This document shows, one piece after another, positions 35,187 through 46,560 of a stretch of DNA of 64,000 nucleotides. The DNA comes from Mucor racemosus (lineage: Eukaryota; Mucoromycota; Mucoromycetes; Mucorales; Mucoraceae). The stretch lies in assembly GCA_027405735.1 (NCBI GenBank), contig JAPEHQ010000005.1:682001-746000 (forward strand). The letters are read 5' to 3'. Each line of letters begins with the position of its first letter. Within the stretch, counting starts at the first letter, position 1. The notes beneath the pieces are model-generated. The model searched no databases and was not told where the DNA came from. It saw nothing but the letters and a program-made list of their open reading frames with translations. The position numbers and the translations under genes are program-made.

Positions 35187-38100
35187 ACGGAGAGGTCATG
35201 AGCAGTAAATTGTGATATTCAGTTATAGTGACACTGAAGAGAAGAGGAGAGATGTAGTGCGCTAGAGCACAGGACCAAACTTCATATTTTAATGGACAGT
35301 TAAAAAGGAAGTGATCATGCGTTTCGATAGTAGGTTGACGATTGTATCTTCGACGCTTGCAAAGTGGACAGTTGGGAGTAAATACGTCTGGGTTGCAAAG
35401 ATTTAACTTTTTTCTCGTAGTGATCTTATTGTGAAGTATCCGGTACCAGGTATTTCGAGCATTCAAAGGAATCTGTAACGACCAAAATTCGGTCCATCTA
35501 GAAAAAGGAGGAAGAGAGGTAGGCTGAATAATGTTAGTGTGTAGAGGTAGTAGTTTATAAGCCTTAATGGTATCATTGGCAGTTGAGAAAGAGTGATCAA
35601 GAAAATTATACTGAAGAGAAATAATAGAGGTTAAAAAGGATGAGAGCATTGTTATGTTAGTTTCATAATCTGGTACTGAAGCTGGAACAGAATTAATTAA
35701 ACGAGGCGCAACTTGTAATAGATTATATAGTACAAAAGGTTGAAACAAAAGTTGCTGGTTATTGATGAAATCAATGGCACGTTTGCTGGACACTTTGTGC
35801 AGTAAGGTATTGAAAGAAGTATGCAGTTTTAATGCATGAAAATGTTGATTGTAGTACATGATGTCGGCACCGATAAGAGTTTTCATTGTTGGATACGGCT
35901 GTAGTAATTGAGATGGTGGTACAAACGTAGCCGAAGCAGGGTGTCTATCAGGAATGCTGGACAGAAATAGTTCCGTGATAGGAAGGCGCAGACATGTTGC
36001 AATGTCCGCATTACAATGGTGAAAGTTCCGTTGAATATTGTCCACCGCCCGAAAGAGGTTGGTGATTATTGGGTGTAGGGCGTTGCTGGAGGCTGCTGGA
36101 CGACAAGATGGAAATAATAATGACCAGTGGTAACTGGGATAAGTATTAGAGCTAAGGAAATGATTAAGTATAAATTTAATATAAGGAAGGGAGACCATAA
36201 ATGAAGGAACGTTTTGAGCTGGATCTAACAAGGCGCGTAGCCAACGCCACTGTAATGCACAAGCCTGTACGACAGGATCTATTAGATTCAAACCTCCTTT
36301 GTTTCTTGGTAATGTAAGTGTGCGAAAAGAAAACCTTGTAACCTTAACATTTTTATTAATGAAAGAGGCTCCAATTTGTTGTAGGGTGTGTATTTGAGCT
36401 TTGGTGAAGGTAAAGATGCGCATAACATGCCAAATTTTTGAATATAGAAGCGAGTTGAGGATGGTCGCCCGACCTCGAAGAGTGAGATTTCGCTGAACAT
36501 GCTGTTGACAGTACTGACGAAGCTGGGAAATAATGGAGTTGGCAAAGTTGGCTTGTTGTGATTTACTGGAACAAATTGGATACCCTAAATAGATCAGTGG
36601 TTCTGTTAACTTTTTATCATGCCATGAGGCGATACCTTTAGCAGATAAAAATTGTTTCCATTCTAAATGTACCTGTCCGGAAAGAGAAATTGCTTTGGTT
36701 TTCGAGAGATTCAGAGACGCATTGGATGCCGTCATGTATTTAGAAATGGTAGATTCCAGCTCATGGTAGTCCTCGTGATCTTTCAGAAGAACCAGAGTAT
36801 CATCGGCATAAGCTATTACTTTGATGGGAGGAGGATTGTTAGTAGTATGAACCATTGGGGGAGAGTTTTGAATGGTTAGATTATTCAGTAAATTGGTCAC
36901 CTGAGAAATGTTATTTGTTGGTGGAGAGGAAGCTGTAGCCTTACCAAAATCAAAACCTTTAAAGTTAGGATTATTATGTATAGCTCGTAGAAAAGGATCG
37001 AATGCAATATTAAACAATAGAGGACTAATTGGATCTCCCTGACGGAGACCTCGTTGTTGTGAAAAAGATTCAGTAAGAAAACCATTGACGTTGATGCGAA
37101 TCTGCGTGTTAGAGAAAAGTGTGATGAGAGTATGGATAATAGAATCTGGAAGGTTAAAAGCTTTCATTATAGCACGCAAATACTCAAAGTGAACTCGGTC
37201 ATAGGCCTTCTCTTGATCTAGGAGCAGGGCAATAGAATCAGAGTTAGTATCTGTCGCAATGGTCTGGATAGTTTGTAGTAGCATTCCGTTTTCTCCTATG
37301 AATCGTTTTGGCATAAATCCTAATTGATGAGAGGATATCCGAGTGGATAGTACCATCATCAGCCTGGCATTCAGTAACCGAGTAAAAATTTTTGCATCTA
37401 CTGCGATAAGTGATATTGGTCGCCATTGTGTAAGTGACTCCAAATTTTGGCTCTTTGGTAGTAATATCAAACAGGTTTCCTGCCAAGAGGCGGGAAAGAT
37501 GCCCTTTTCAAGTGCATCATTAAACATATCTAAAGCAAGGTCAGCAGTTCTATCATGGTCAAAAAGTATGTTATATATTTCGTATGGCAAACCGTCGATT
37601 CCGGGGGAGCTTTTTTTTGGTTTACGCAAAGAACTATCATTTAAATCATCAATTGTAAAAGGAGCGCATAATAAATCATAATGTTCATCAGGTATCCTAC
37701 TCTCGGGAGGAATGAGACTAGCAAAATAGTGAATATCATCTTGGTTGACCGCTGAGGGGCTATAAAGATATTCATAGAAGGTAGAAGTGGCAGCGCATTT
37801 CTGCTCATTAGTTTCACATTGGTCATGGGTAGTAGGATGAACTAGAGTAGGAATAGTTCTTTTGATGGCTCGTCTTGTTGCTGTACGTTTAAGGAAACCT
37901 GCAGAAACTTCACCATTTTCTCGCCAACATATACCGGATCCCAGGGCTTGGATGTCGGCTACTTCTTGCTGTAAGTCCCCTATCAGTTTCTCCACTACGG
38001 GAAGACGTTGGTTGAGTGTGGTATTATGTAAGTGGTATTGTCGAATTAGTTTATTGCGTTTTCTTTGAAGACGTTTCAGTTGTCGATGGCGCCATTCTGC

Positions 38101-39303
38101 TTTACTACGACTACATCTTAGTGCGACTTGCCGAGTTAAACTTTTGATTTGATCCCATAGTTCCTGTGGAGATTGTTGGCGTTCTATCGGAATTTGTTCT
38201 ATTTGGTTATGAAAATCATTTAGTGCAGCGTATAATTTATTTATGAAATAGGGATTTTGTGCTAGAGCTGGGTTGGCTCTCCAGAGCCCTTTCCCATGTT
38301 CGGCACAACGAAATTGTAATGTTATACTTAAAAGAGCGTGATCAGTCCATACATTGGATATAAATTCAATGTCGCTGTTAGATACGAATTCCACTAGGTG
38401 AGGGGCGGCAAAGATGTAATCAATGGTTGTTTTGTTACTTCCCCGTCTGAACGTTGGGGTTTGCGGGTGGGTAAGGAGCTTGTGTGTTGTTTCGTTGAAA
38501 TATCGTAGTAGTAGTGCATGCCATAACCATTGACTACGACTGAGCGGAGGCAAAGTAGTAGGATCGCTGGATTCAGTTTGGAAATCTACAGGAGCTTCTT
38601 CAGGATCAAACGCGGTTTGGTTTGTTGATACGAGATTGTAATTGGTATGTAAGAAAGAAGTATCTAGTTGCTTTACATCCGACATTAATGCCGCTGGGAA
38701 GTGTCTAAAGTTGTAGTTAAAATCGCCTACTATAAAGGCAGGAGTGTCAGTTGTGTATGGATCAGAAGTCTGAAGGAGTTCAGAGGTGTCTGTCATAATG
38801 TTAAGCATCCAATTGAAGCATGGTTGCTGGAGTAATTGGGCATAAAAGTTGTATCTAGCATTGTTAGAGGCTGGAGCATATATATTCATTATAATAAAAG
38901 GAGGGAAATGGTTACTAATATGTGAAATTTTACAAGTGATTACCCGTTCATCATCTGATGTGTATATAGGTTCAAGCTCGATGGCTGGGTTGAGAGATAC
39001 GATGCCGCAGTATTGTGACCATATGGCTTCATTAGATTGTAGTTGCATATTGAGTCGTTCTTGAAACTCAAGGGTAGCTGCATGGGTTTCTTGTAGGCAT
39101 AAGATATCTAAATCTTTAGTACGTAAAAAACGGGAGAAGGATTGACTTGTCTCAATCATGGAAGGTTTGGACAGGCTTCGACAATTGAGACTACATAGTT
39201 TTATTTTGGTTAATTTCATATTAGTATTTGTAGACATATTCATAATCATAGGCATAGGGTGTGGTGGTACCGAAGTACCAGATGACGACCCAAGGGCCGA
39301 CAT
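35125..39303 (-). CDS. LINE ORF2: AP endonuclease - reverse transcriptase - zinc knuckle
   Basis: 1392 residues. N-terminal APE-like endonuclease: KLCSLNCRSL, CLQETHAA, NIYAPAS, GDFNYN (about 190), IDYIFAAPH and WTDHALLSI (about 320). Reverse transcriptase with the motifs SSPGIDGLPYEIY, WRPISLIAVDAKIF, LGFMPKRF, LLLDQEKAYDRV, QQRGLRQGDPISPLLFNIAF and catalytic VIAYADDTLVLL (about 830). The C-terminus has NCPLCKRRRY ... THDHFLFNCP, a CCHC-type knuckle. No RNase H domain was seen. The layout fits L1/Tx1-like or Tad-like clades; I cannot choose without a tree. Starts at ATG immediately after the ORF1 stop, in the same frame. Confidence 0.93.
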   Translation of the reverse strand: MSALGSSSGTSVPPHPMPMIMNMSTNTNMKLTKIKLCSLNCRSLSKPSMIETSQSFSRFLRTKDLDILCLQETHAATLEFQERLNMQLQSNEAIWSQYCGIVSLNPAIELEPIYTSDDERVITCKISHISNHFPPFIIMNIYAPASNNARYNFYAQLLQQPCFNWMLNIMTDTSELLQTSDPYTTDTPAFIVGDFNYNFRHFPAALMSDVKQLDTSFLHTNYNLVSTNQTAFDPEEAPVDFQTESSDPTTLPPLSRSQWLWHALLLRYFNETTHKLLTHPQTPTFRRGSNKTTIDYIFAAPHLVEFVSNSDIEFISNVWTDHALLSITLQFRCAEHGKGLWRANPALAQNPYFINKLYAALNDFHNQIEQIPIERQQSPQELWDQIKSLTRQVALRCSRSKAEWRHRQLKRLQRKRNKLIRQYHLHNTTLNQRLPVVEKLIGDLQQEVADIQALGSGICWRENGEVSAGFLKRTATRRAIKRTIPTLVHPTTHDQCETNEQKCAATSTFYEYLYSPSAVNQDDIHYFASLIPPESRIPDEHYDLLCAPFTIDDLNDSSLRKPKKSSPGIDGLPYEIYNILFDHDRTADLALDMFNDALEKGIFPASWQETCLILLPKSQNLESLTQWRPISLIAVDAKIFTRLLNARLMMVLSTRISSHQLGFMPKRFIGENGMLLQTIQTIATDTNSDSIALLLDQEKAYDRVHFEYLRAIMKAFNLPDSIIHTLITLFSNTQIRINVNGFLTESFSQQRGLRQGDPISPLLFNIAFDPFLRAIHNNPNFKGFDFGKATASSPPTNNISQVTNLLNNLTIQNSPPMVHTTNNPPPIKVIAYADDTLVLLKDHEDYHELESTISKYMTASNASLNLSKTKAISLSGQVHLEWKQFLSAKGIASWHDKKLTEPLIYLGYPICSSKSQQANFANSIISQLRQYCQQHVQRNLTLRGRATILNSLLYSKIWHVMRIFTFTKAQIHTLQQIGASFINKNVKVTRFSFRTLTLPRNKGGLNLIDPVVQACALQWRWLRALLDPAQNVPSFMVSLPYIKFILNHFLSSNTYPSYHWSLLFPSCRPAASSNALHPIITNLFRAVDNIQRNFHHCNADIATCLRLPITELFLSSIPDRHPASATFVPPSQLLQPYPTMKTLIGADIMYYNQHFHALKLHTSFNTLLHKVSSKRAIDFINNQQLLFQPFVLYNLLQVAPRLINSVPASVPDYETNITMLSSFLTSIISLQYNFLDHSFSTANDTIKAYKLLPLHTNIIQPTSLPPFSRWTEFWSLQIPLNARNTWYRILHNKITTRKKLNLCNPDVFTPNCPLCKRRRYNRQPTIETHDHFLFNCPLKYEVWSCALAHYISPLLFSVTITEYHNLLLMTSPFTTLSPNCSYQQLSVHHTIS

Positions 39304-40785
39304 CTAAGAGGACGGGGTTGGTTGACCATCACCAACAAGGGAAGTTGTGTCAGAGAGGTCGATATCTTCTTCGTCAGTGAAATTTGGCGGGGGAGAGTTC
39401 GGGATGTCCATGGGAGTGTTCTGGTCCTCAGTGTCAATGACAAAGTTGGCTAGAAGGGGATTCTCGTTATGGGTGGCGTCGGTTGGAGTGCTAGTTTGTG
39501 CAAGGAGTGTGGTGAGCACTGTGTCAGAGATCCAGCCTTTGCGGACAAAATCTCGAGCAACAGCTAATTGCACTGGAGGACGGAGGAAGGCGAGTGTGTA
39601 TTGGAAACGTTTTTGTTGAAGTTCCCGCAGTCTTGTAGTTTTAAGGGCGTTAGTATCATCATTATATTTGGGATCTTTCAAATGTTTAGGGTCCAAAGGA
39701 TCGAAATCCTGAATGATGGGTAGTTTATTCTCTTCAAATACGTTCAATGCGGTTTGGACGTAGTCATTGTGTACCAGAATACTTACAACACTGGATGTGG
39801 GGTATTGAACATCAATTATAGATCCACCAGAGAGACCTATCTTTCTTAAATTGTATCGCATTTCCTTTAAAGGTAGTTTGGCTTTGATGGGCAGATGCAG
39901 ATACTGAAAACCTTGGTTAGGAGAAACAAAGGCAAAGTGTCGTAAACATTGTTGTTTAGATCGCTGTCTGGGAGGATTGGAAGTAGAGTTAGTCTGCAAA
40001 GAAGTATCATTATTTTTTTGTGAGTTATTAGCATTTTCAATATTTTTTTGGTCAGTAGGGTTAGTATTTTTGTTATTTTTTTGTAAATTGTTTGTTTTAT
40101 TATTGACCCAATTAGAGGGGGAGGAGACTTGTGATGCATTGGTTGCATATTTGGAAGCTGCCGACCCTTTGCTAAGTGGTAGAGGAGATTGTGCTGTCTG
40201 CTCGTCTTCCATGGTAGTATCCATATGTTCAGGATATTTGTCAAGGAGTTTTTGTTCAAATTCTTGTTGCATTTGGTTTAGACGGATGTTGAACCGTTCG
40301 TCCATGTCTTTGATTCGGGTATCGCACTCTTGTTGCTTACCTCGGATGGTGGATAATTCATTGTTCATCATGTCTTGTTGTTGCATCATTTTATTCAGGA
40401 GACTGGCAATATTGTCACTTTGTTGTTGGGCGGAAGCGGCAATAGTGGTATTTTGCTGTAGCTGATCTTTAAATTGGCCGAAGGAGTTAATCATCAATGT
40501 TATTTGATCGGACATTTTGGAAATCGGGTCAGGGGAGGCCAACTCATCGCCTGTTTTACGCGATTCTTGGCTCAAAGGATCATTTCTCTTGGAGGAGGAA
40601 GTTTTTTTCATGTTGTCGATTGGTTTTTCTGGCGGTGCCATGTTGTTGTTCGTTGATAAGGCGGTGGAATCAGAAGAAGTAATGATGTCTGACCTTGCGG
40701 CGGTCAATGCGGCTGGGTGGAAAGCTGAAGCTGTGGACTTTGTCTCGTACGAATAAACGTTTGAGCGGCAAAGTTGCTGATTCAC
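39304..40785 (-). CDS. LINE ORF1: coiled-coil RNA-binding protein
   Basis: 493 residues. The N-terminal third is S/T-rich, followed by a long coiled-coil (about 90-185: QQSDNIASLLNKMMQQQDMM, then repeated hydrophobic heptads and MQQEFEQKLLDKYPEH), an asparagine-rich linker, then an RRM-like fold around YLHLPIKAKLPLKEMRYNLR and SGGSIIDVQYPTSSVVSILV (about 300-370), as in L1-type ORF1 nucleic-acid chaperones. The first ATG in the element is used. The stop is TAG, followed without spacing by the ORF2 ATG in the same frame. Confidence 0.85.
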   Translation of the reverse strand: MNQQLCRSNVYSYETKSTASAFHPAALTAARSDIITSSDSTALSTNNNMAPPEKPIDNMKKTSSSKRNDPLSQESRKTGDELASPDPISKMSDQITLMINSFGQFKDQLQQNTTIAASAQQQSDNIASLLNKMMQQQDMMNNELSTIRGKQQECDTRIKDMDERFNIRLNQMQQEFEQKLLDKYPEHMDTTMEDEQTAQSPLPLSKGSAASKYATNASQVSSPSNWVNNKTNNLQKNNKNTNPTDQKNIENANNSQKNNDTSLQTNSTSNPPRQRSKQQCLRHFAFVSPNQGFQYLHLPIKAKLPLKEMRYNLRKIGLSGGSIIDVQYPTSSVVSILVHNDYVQTALNVFEENKLPIIQDFDPLDPKHLKDPKYNDDTNALKTTRLRELQQKRFQYTLAFLRPPVQLAVARDFVRKGWISDTVLTTLLAQTSTPTDATHNENPLLANFVIDTEDQNTPMDIPNSPPPNFTDEEDIDLSDTTSLVGDGQPTPSS

Positions 40786-41170
40786 AGTATATGTCTGACG
40801 GTAGATAGTTGTTATTGACTTGTTGCGCTTGATAGTTGGGTGGTTTAACTGTTGTAGTTGAATGTATATGTATGGCGGTGTTTCAAACTAACCAAAAGTA
40901 TTGTTTAGCGAATGTCAAAATTGATGATCTGGACAAGAATAATTTTCGAAATTAATGTTCCGCTTATAAGCCTTATAAGTCTCAAAAATAAGAGATTTTA
41001 TAATACTTGAAAACTTTTTCAAGAATTACGATGCTGTACCCACTTGATTCAAGCTTATCACTGTAAATCGTTATACATTTTAATATTGTATGGTAGTTTA
41101 TGTGATGATAATATAGTCTTATTTTATAGTTATTGCGCTGGAGGTAATTTACACTAAGTTTTGATTTTAC

Positions 41171-41356
41171 CTCTCCAATATCATAAACATAAATATGACC
41201 ATCACTGGAACCTATTCCCGCCTTTTTATCCTCTTTGTCCCAAGTCAATTTATTCAATGCTTTACCAGAGCCAACTTAAGAACTTACAAATGGTTCCTTG
41301 GTATTTACATTCAAATTCCATTAATCAAATTGATTGATTCCATCTACAGTAGTATC
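41171..41356 (-). pseudogene. Dynein intermediate-chain fragment in repeat B copy 3
   Basis: Minus strand: LWNLNVNTEVP-like block (degenerate here), then KALNKLTWDKEDKKAGIGSS and DGHIYVYDIGE, followed by a GTAAAA donor-like sequence. This is the best preserved of the four copies in the last block. It corresponds to the WD40 part of cytoplasmic dynein intermediate chain. Confidence 0.65.
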
Positions 41357-42557
41357 AAATATATTATCAGCCCGCCTTATGATAAATGTGAATAATCTAA
41401 ATCCAGAAATAGCTCATTGCCATTGTTATAAGCTTTGAAAAGCTTGATTTTTAATAGTATAGCAATTAAATAAAAAACAAGATCGTCCTAATAATAACAT
41501 ATGGTGAGTATTTAACACTTAAGTAAGTTTGATGAAATATGCTTTCAAACCCTTTTAAAAATTCCGAGGCAAACACAAAACCTTGGTCCTGTAATTTCTA
41601 TTCATCAAAATGTTGCAATTTCCATTACACAATGAATGCGCCTCTTATCAATCTTGACCTCGATGTACATTTAGTATCAGTTTTTTACCAGTTGTATCTT
41701 GTCGGATTCATTAATATTTAGTCGTATTGAGTGATGGTTTGTCAGCATTGCCAAAAAAAACAAGAATAAATGCTTCCAGAGTTTTCTCCATATCAGATTA
41801 TGCGATTTAGTAGCAATGATTGCACTTAATTATGCTTTTTGAGCCTATTGAGTTAATCAGGATAAGTAGTACTTTCATTCAAAAGTAAGCTTTGCTTTAT
41901 AGATTTAAATTCACCCATTTAATAAATGGCATTGCATTTATGATCCGTCACATCAATCAATCAACTTCATCTTGATTAGGATATGTTTGACAATCAAATG
42001 CCTGAATTACACTTGAGCCAACAGGTATCCCCACAAACAAACCTCGTACAGGTCGACAAAACATCACAATTTAGATCATTTTTTTGTGTTCGTAGATTTG
42101 AGCTGTCTCACACATTCATAGATCTCTGCATGAACCATATCTTTATCTATTCAATTTAACTGAAATACATTTAGATAGATAACGTAAACAGGGGTTTATT
42201 GAAAATGTTGGGCGAATGTTACTAATAATATTAAGTTGACCAATATGTTAACGTTTGTCAGGTCCATAAATGTAACTTGGATAATTGTCCTTAAATTGTG
42301 ATTGTCTCCATACAATTTCAATACATGTGTTTAATACGCATAAACGTAACATTTTAGGAAAGCTAGTGGTACTGTAAAACTTTACGAAAAAAAACAATGC
42401 CCACTATTTCAGTAGACCTATTACCAAATTACTGTAACCAAAAACACTTAATTACAGAATGTTAAACAAACTCTTCTTGGCTTTTCAATTTAAATACACT
42501 AAAATAATACTAACTCGAACAACTACGAGGAAGTGAGATTTCTTATGTTCCCAAAAG

Positions 42558-42906
42558 AAACGATAACGAATCGAGAAAATAGTATCTCGGAGACGTTGTA
42601 AATTATTGTTCAGATAATTTACCAGCAATGTTGCAACACCCACGGGATGACCTACAAGGAAAGCTATATCACCCTACGGATGAACTACAACTAACACTAC
42701 ATTACCGAACGTTAAAGAAAAGGGGAAGGTAATTTATATGTAATGAAAAAAAACGATAACGAATCGAGAAAATAGTATCTCAAAGACGCTGTAAATTATT
42801 GTTCAGATAATTCACCAGCAATGTTGCAACACCCACGGGATGACCTACAAGGAAAGCTATATCACCCTACGGATGAACTACAACTAACACTACATTACCG
42901 AACGTT
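42558..42906. repeat. 156-bp direct duplication
   Basis: Units 42558-42713 and 42751-42906 begin AAACGATAACGAATCGAGAA and end CATTACCGAACGTT, differing at only a handful of positions (for example CTCGGAGACGTTG versus CTCAAAGACGCTG). Outside, ACTCTTCTTGG occurs at both edges (42472, 42913), suggesting a slightly larger ancestral unit. Confidence 0.9.
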
Positions 42907-43464
42907 CAAAGAACTCTTCTTGGTTTCTCAAGGCAATACATTGCAATGATACTGACAGAAAAAGTACAAGTAAGAGCTCACCTGTTCCAAAATGAGAAAA
43001 TATAGAAATATATCATTTCATATATTAACTGCCTGGACTACTACGCATTATGAAACGAAAAGAAAAAAAGACCACATAAGAGAAAATCCAAATGACTACA
43101 CTTGGTATATAAATATGTTAGCAGGAGTAAATAATTTAAAATGTTTCAAAATACTTTTCCTGAATCACAATCATTAATTTTTGCGTCTTGAATGTTGTTT
43201 TTTGCTACCAACTGCATAAAAAGTAAAAGAAGCGAGGTGAAAAAAACTGCGGTTGCTGTTATTTAATAAAATGTTTTGGTTGAGGTCATCTTCTGATGAG
43301 CTTTAATTAAAAGCGGTCCTTCTTGTAGTATGCATATATCAACAGAGAAAGTTCATTATGGTTGAATTGGATACCTACTATCTACTTACATTAATACTGT
43401 TTGATTTAGTAGTATTTGTAGTATCTAAAATTGTTTAAACATCCATGGGATAATCCAGAAGTGG

Positions 43465-43484
43465 CCAAATTGGCGCCAATTTGG
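43465..43484. promoter_or_regulatory. Perfect 20-bp palindrome with E2F-like core
   Basis: CCAAATTGGCGCCAATTTGG is its own reverse complement, and its centre TTGGCGCCAA is the classic palindromic E2F/DP-type consensus. No nearby gene was identified, so function is unknown and chance is possible. Confidence 0.35.
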
Positions 43485-44947
43485 TATAATTTATGCTATG
43501 CATTTTTGCTTATCTTTTCCATACTAACTTTTTATACCATTATTCTATTAATATCGCCCCAAAAAAGTAATTTTATTGAATTATCAGAAAGCGCACAAAG
43601 GACATAATAAATAACAGGTGCTAAATAAACCCCGTAAATCAATAGAGATAATAGTTGTAAATTATCCAATAAAGTAATATCGCATGGATGATATAACTTA
43701 ATACAGACATACAGACCAGTAATAAGCGAATATGTATTGAAACCAAGGGAACACTTCCAGCAAATAGAATTATGCTTTACTCATATAAATGCCAATAGAT
43801 GTGGTATATTTTAGCTGAAAACAATATAATACGGTGGTAATGTGGTAGTGTAGTCAAAATAAACAAATAGAAAAATTTAGGAATACAGAGAGCCAATAGA
43901 AAATAGAAAGTATCAAATGTTGAGTAAAATATTGGAGCATGCCTGTAATAATATGCGAGTTTTACCATCGCATTTTGCAAGGTAATATAAACGTATTACT
44001 ACAACCTATTCTGTTGTAAGGTAATATATTATTTGTATTACCACTACGGCCAACCTGTGCTGTCAAGATAATTTTGTTGTACCCAAGTGGGCTGCACACT
44101 ATAGCCTGGGCTGTTGTGCCAACTGAATATGGCTAAATATATAACAGTATGCACATGGGTACAATAAAAGAAGCTGCACACGAGCACAGCACTAACCCTG
44201 TATGTGCAGAATTATAGATTTTGTACGTGTGAATAACATTAATCCCATGTGTGCATAATAGTTAAATTGCCCATAAGTATATCATTATCCCTATTTGTGC
44301 ATGATAATAAAAAAATCTGATTATGAGCATAATGAGCTAATCGTATTAGCACAAATTAGTTTGTACATGAGCATCGTGCCGCTCTCAAAATTATATTGCA
44401 TTTTTTACTGTAATAATGAGTTCTTAAATTACATTTGTTTTTATTAATATATATTATATACAATACAATTCAATACGTTGTTGATGTAGAGCAATACATG
44501 CAAGAGCCAATATATTTACAATTACTATCATCATTTGTAAATATGTTTATAGTTATAATGTTTACAGCAACAACGGTGTTTGCTCGAGCATAAACTTAAA
44601 TAACTCTTGCTGCTTAAATTTATATGCAAGCCAAATCTAAGATTACAAATGTTATTTTATTACACATAAAATTTAAACAAATTAACCTTCTTTAAACTTA
44701 CTATTTTAGTTTACGATTGTCAGCTGTAAAAAGATTTGTTTTAAAGCATAGCTACGATCAAGACTATGGCTATTATTAGGTAAGACATTAAATTACTCTT
44801 TTTTTTTTTCTATATCCTTTGAAATTTTATCACTTTTCTGGAAGATTTCGTGGATTTGTTGCCAGTTCTAGCTTTGCATCAAGTATATATAAATATTATT
44901 GACTTCGATTTTTTGAGCTTGTAACCAAGAAATACGTCCAGCAATAC

Positions 44948-45338
44948 TGTTATATCGAAAGATACTAATAATATAAAAATACTCTGCTAAAAGATACATT
45001 TTATTAATTCATTGATGCTTCGTATTTATATGATTTCTAGATAGTTATATATTAATATTATTAATGAATTGCCGGGTATTGAGGTACTTGATACGATTTG
45101 GGAACAAATTATATAAAATGGAATTTGTGGAATTGGGAATCTGTGATTGTATCATTTGGATAAGATGTAGGATTGCTTATGTTTCATTGTTGCCAAGTGT
45201 TCCTGAATGCTTCTGGTAGTCGCTGCTAATGCTAGTGGTTATGTATGACATTTAGTATGAGTTACTAGATATCATGCCATGTTGGATTTCAATAGTTGTT
45301 CCTAGATTTCTACATCTGGGTAAACTTCTGATATATCA
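44948..45338. mobile_element. Solo LTR, 391 bp, TSD AATAC
   Basis: Starts TGTTATATC and ends GATATATCA (inverted). Flanked by AATAC at 44943-44947 and 45339-45343. Copies 1 and 5 of repeat B show the unoccupied target (CAACAATACAGTAGTAAATA). Confidence 0.85.
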
Positions 45339-46560
45339 AATACAATAGTAAATAATGATATTTGATCTTAGAATACAGTTAAATAAAAATATCAGTCTCT
45401 AATAGAGACTGCTACCTATATTAAAAACAATAATCCCTTATGTTAGCATGCGTATTCAGATAAAAGAAAAGAATATCAGTTTCATAGTCTGATATGCGTT
45501 ATCAAATGGTCAATATATCCTTGGGATATGAAAACAAAAACAGAGAAACAACACAAGTAGAAAAGGATTTTCAAGGCTTTACATTATTTAGCGCAATTAA
45601 AACCCTGCTAAATTGCACATTTCAACCAATGTAAAAGCAGCATTGCTACAGCGCATGAACCATAAATTAAATAAAATAGGCAATATCTGTTATTATAGAA
45701 ACATACATTTTTCTACCAGAAAAACTGTCATCTATCATCATACATTCATTAAAAAGTTGCAAAAGCGAACCCATAGAGCGACGCCATAATTGAGCATAGC
45801 AAGATTGAACGACTAAGCCTCTTATGCTATAGTATATACAGTAGTATATCTAAATTTTAAATAAAAAAGCGTTTTTTTATAACTTTTCTTATATTTAAGC
45901 ATATACGGTCTGAAAATTCAGTTTTTGTAGCGGACATTTTCGGGGATCATTGTATCCTTACTAACACTCATGATTTTGATCAAAAAAAAGAAAAATCAAA
46001 TTTTGATACCAAAATCAACGTTTAAATATACTACATTGTGAGAGAAAATTGTAACCATGACTAATACACATTTTATAAAAGCTTAACATTAAATGTTAAG
46101 TAATGAAAATTAGTATTTTTGGCCCAAAAACGATTTTTTGATTAAAGGATTTTTATGTAATACTTTGCAATAAAAATGTTTGTTATTTTTTATTGAGCAA
46201 ATAGAGCGCTAAATTCTGCATATGTGTATATTTTTTGTTTTTATAATTGGTAGTATAATTAACTTTAAATTTGCAAAACCAAAAAAAAAAAATTAAAAAA
46301 TGTCAAAATTGATGATCTGGACAAAAATGATTTTTGAAATTAATATTCCGCTCATAGGCCTTGTAAGTCTTAAAAATAAGAGATTTTATAATACTTGAGA
46401 ACTTTTTTAAGAATTAATGATGCTGTATCCACTGAATTCAAACTTATTATTGTAAATATTTATATATGCTAATATTGTGTAGTAGTTTATTTGATGATAA
46501 TATAGCCTTGCTTTATAATTAATGCGCTAAAGGTAATTTACATTAAGTTTTAGTGTTACC

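Larger units (their letters stand above)
34843..40910 (-). mobile_element. Full-length LINE (APE-type non-LTR retrotransposon), 6.07 kb
   Basis: Minus-strand element with ORF1 and ORF2 intact. It ends in a short poly(A) (seen as T8 at 34843-34850) and is flanked by a perfect 12-bp target duplication AATGTCAAAATT (34831-34842 and 40911-40922). It lies in repeat B; the other B copies carry the uninterrupted target. The 5' UTR is about 125 bp (40786-40910) and the 3' UTR about 280 bp. Intact frames and a perfect duplication indicate a recent and possibly active copy. Confidence 0.93.
32943..41825 (+). repeat. Repeat B, copy 3, split by a solo LTR and a LINE
   Basis: Reassembled from 32943-33140, 33649-34842 and 40911-41825. 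It starts with CTACGGCCGACCTGTGC as in copy 1 and reaches the far end shared with copy 5 (GCCAAAAAAAA then AGAGTTTTCT). Both interruptions have target-site evidence. Confidence 0.8.
41826..44040. other. 2.2 kb gene-free interval with local duplications
   Basis: Contains the 156-bp direct duplication at 42558-42713/42751-42906 and a perfect 20-bp palindrome at 43465-43484. Short frames (61-67 codons) have no recognisable domains. Confidence 0.5.

Noticed and set aside
36288..40756. Numerous open frames on both strands inside the LINE
   Set aside because: All are shadows of ORF1 and ORF2, which show clear domain homology.
42992..43177. Plus-strand 61-codon frame as a small gene
   Set aside because: No domain, no splice support, composition like the surrounding AT-rich DNA.
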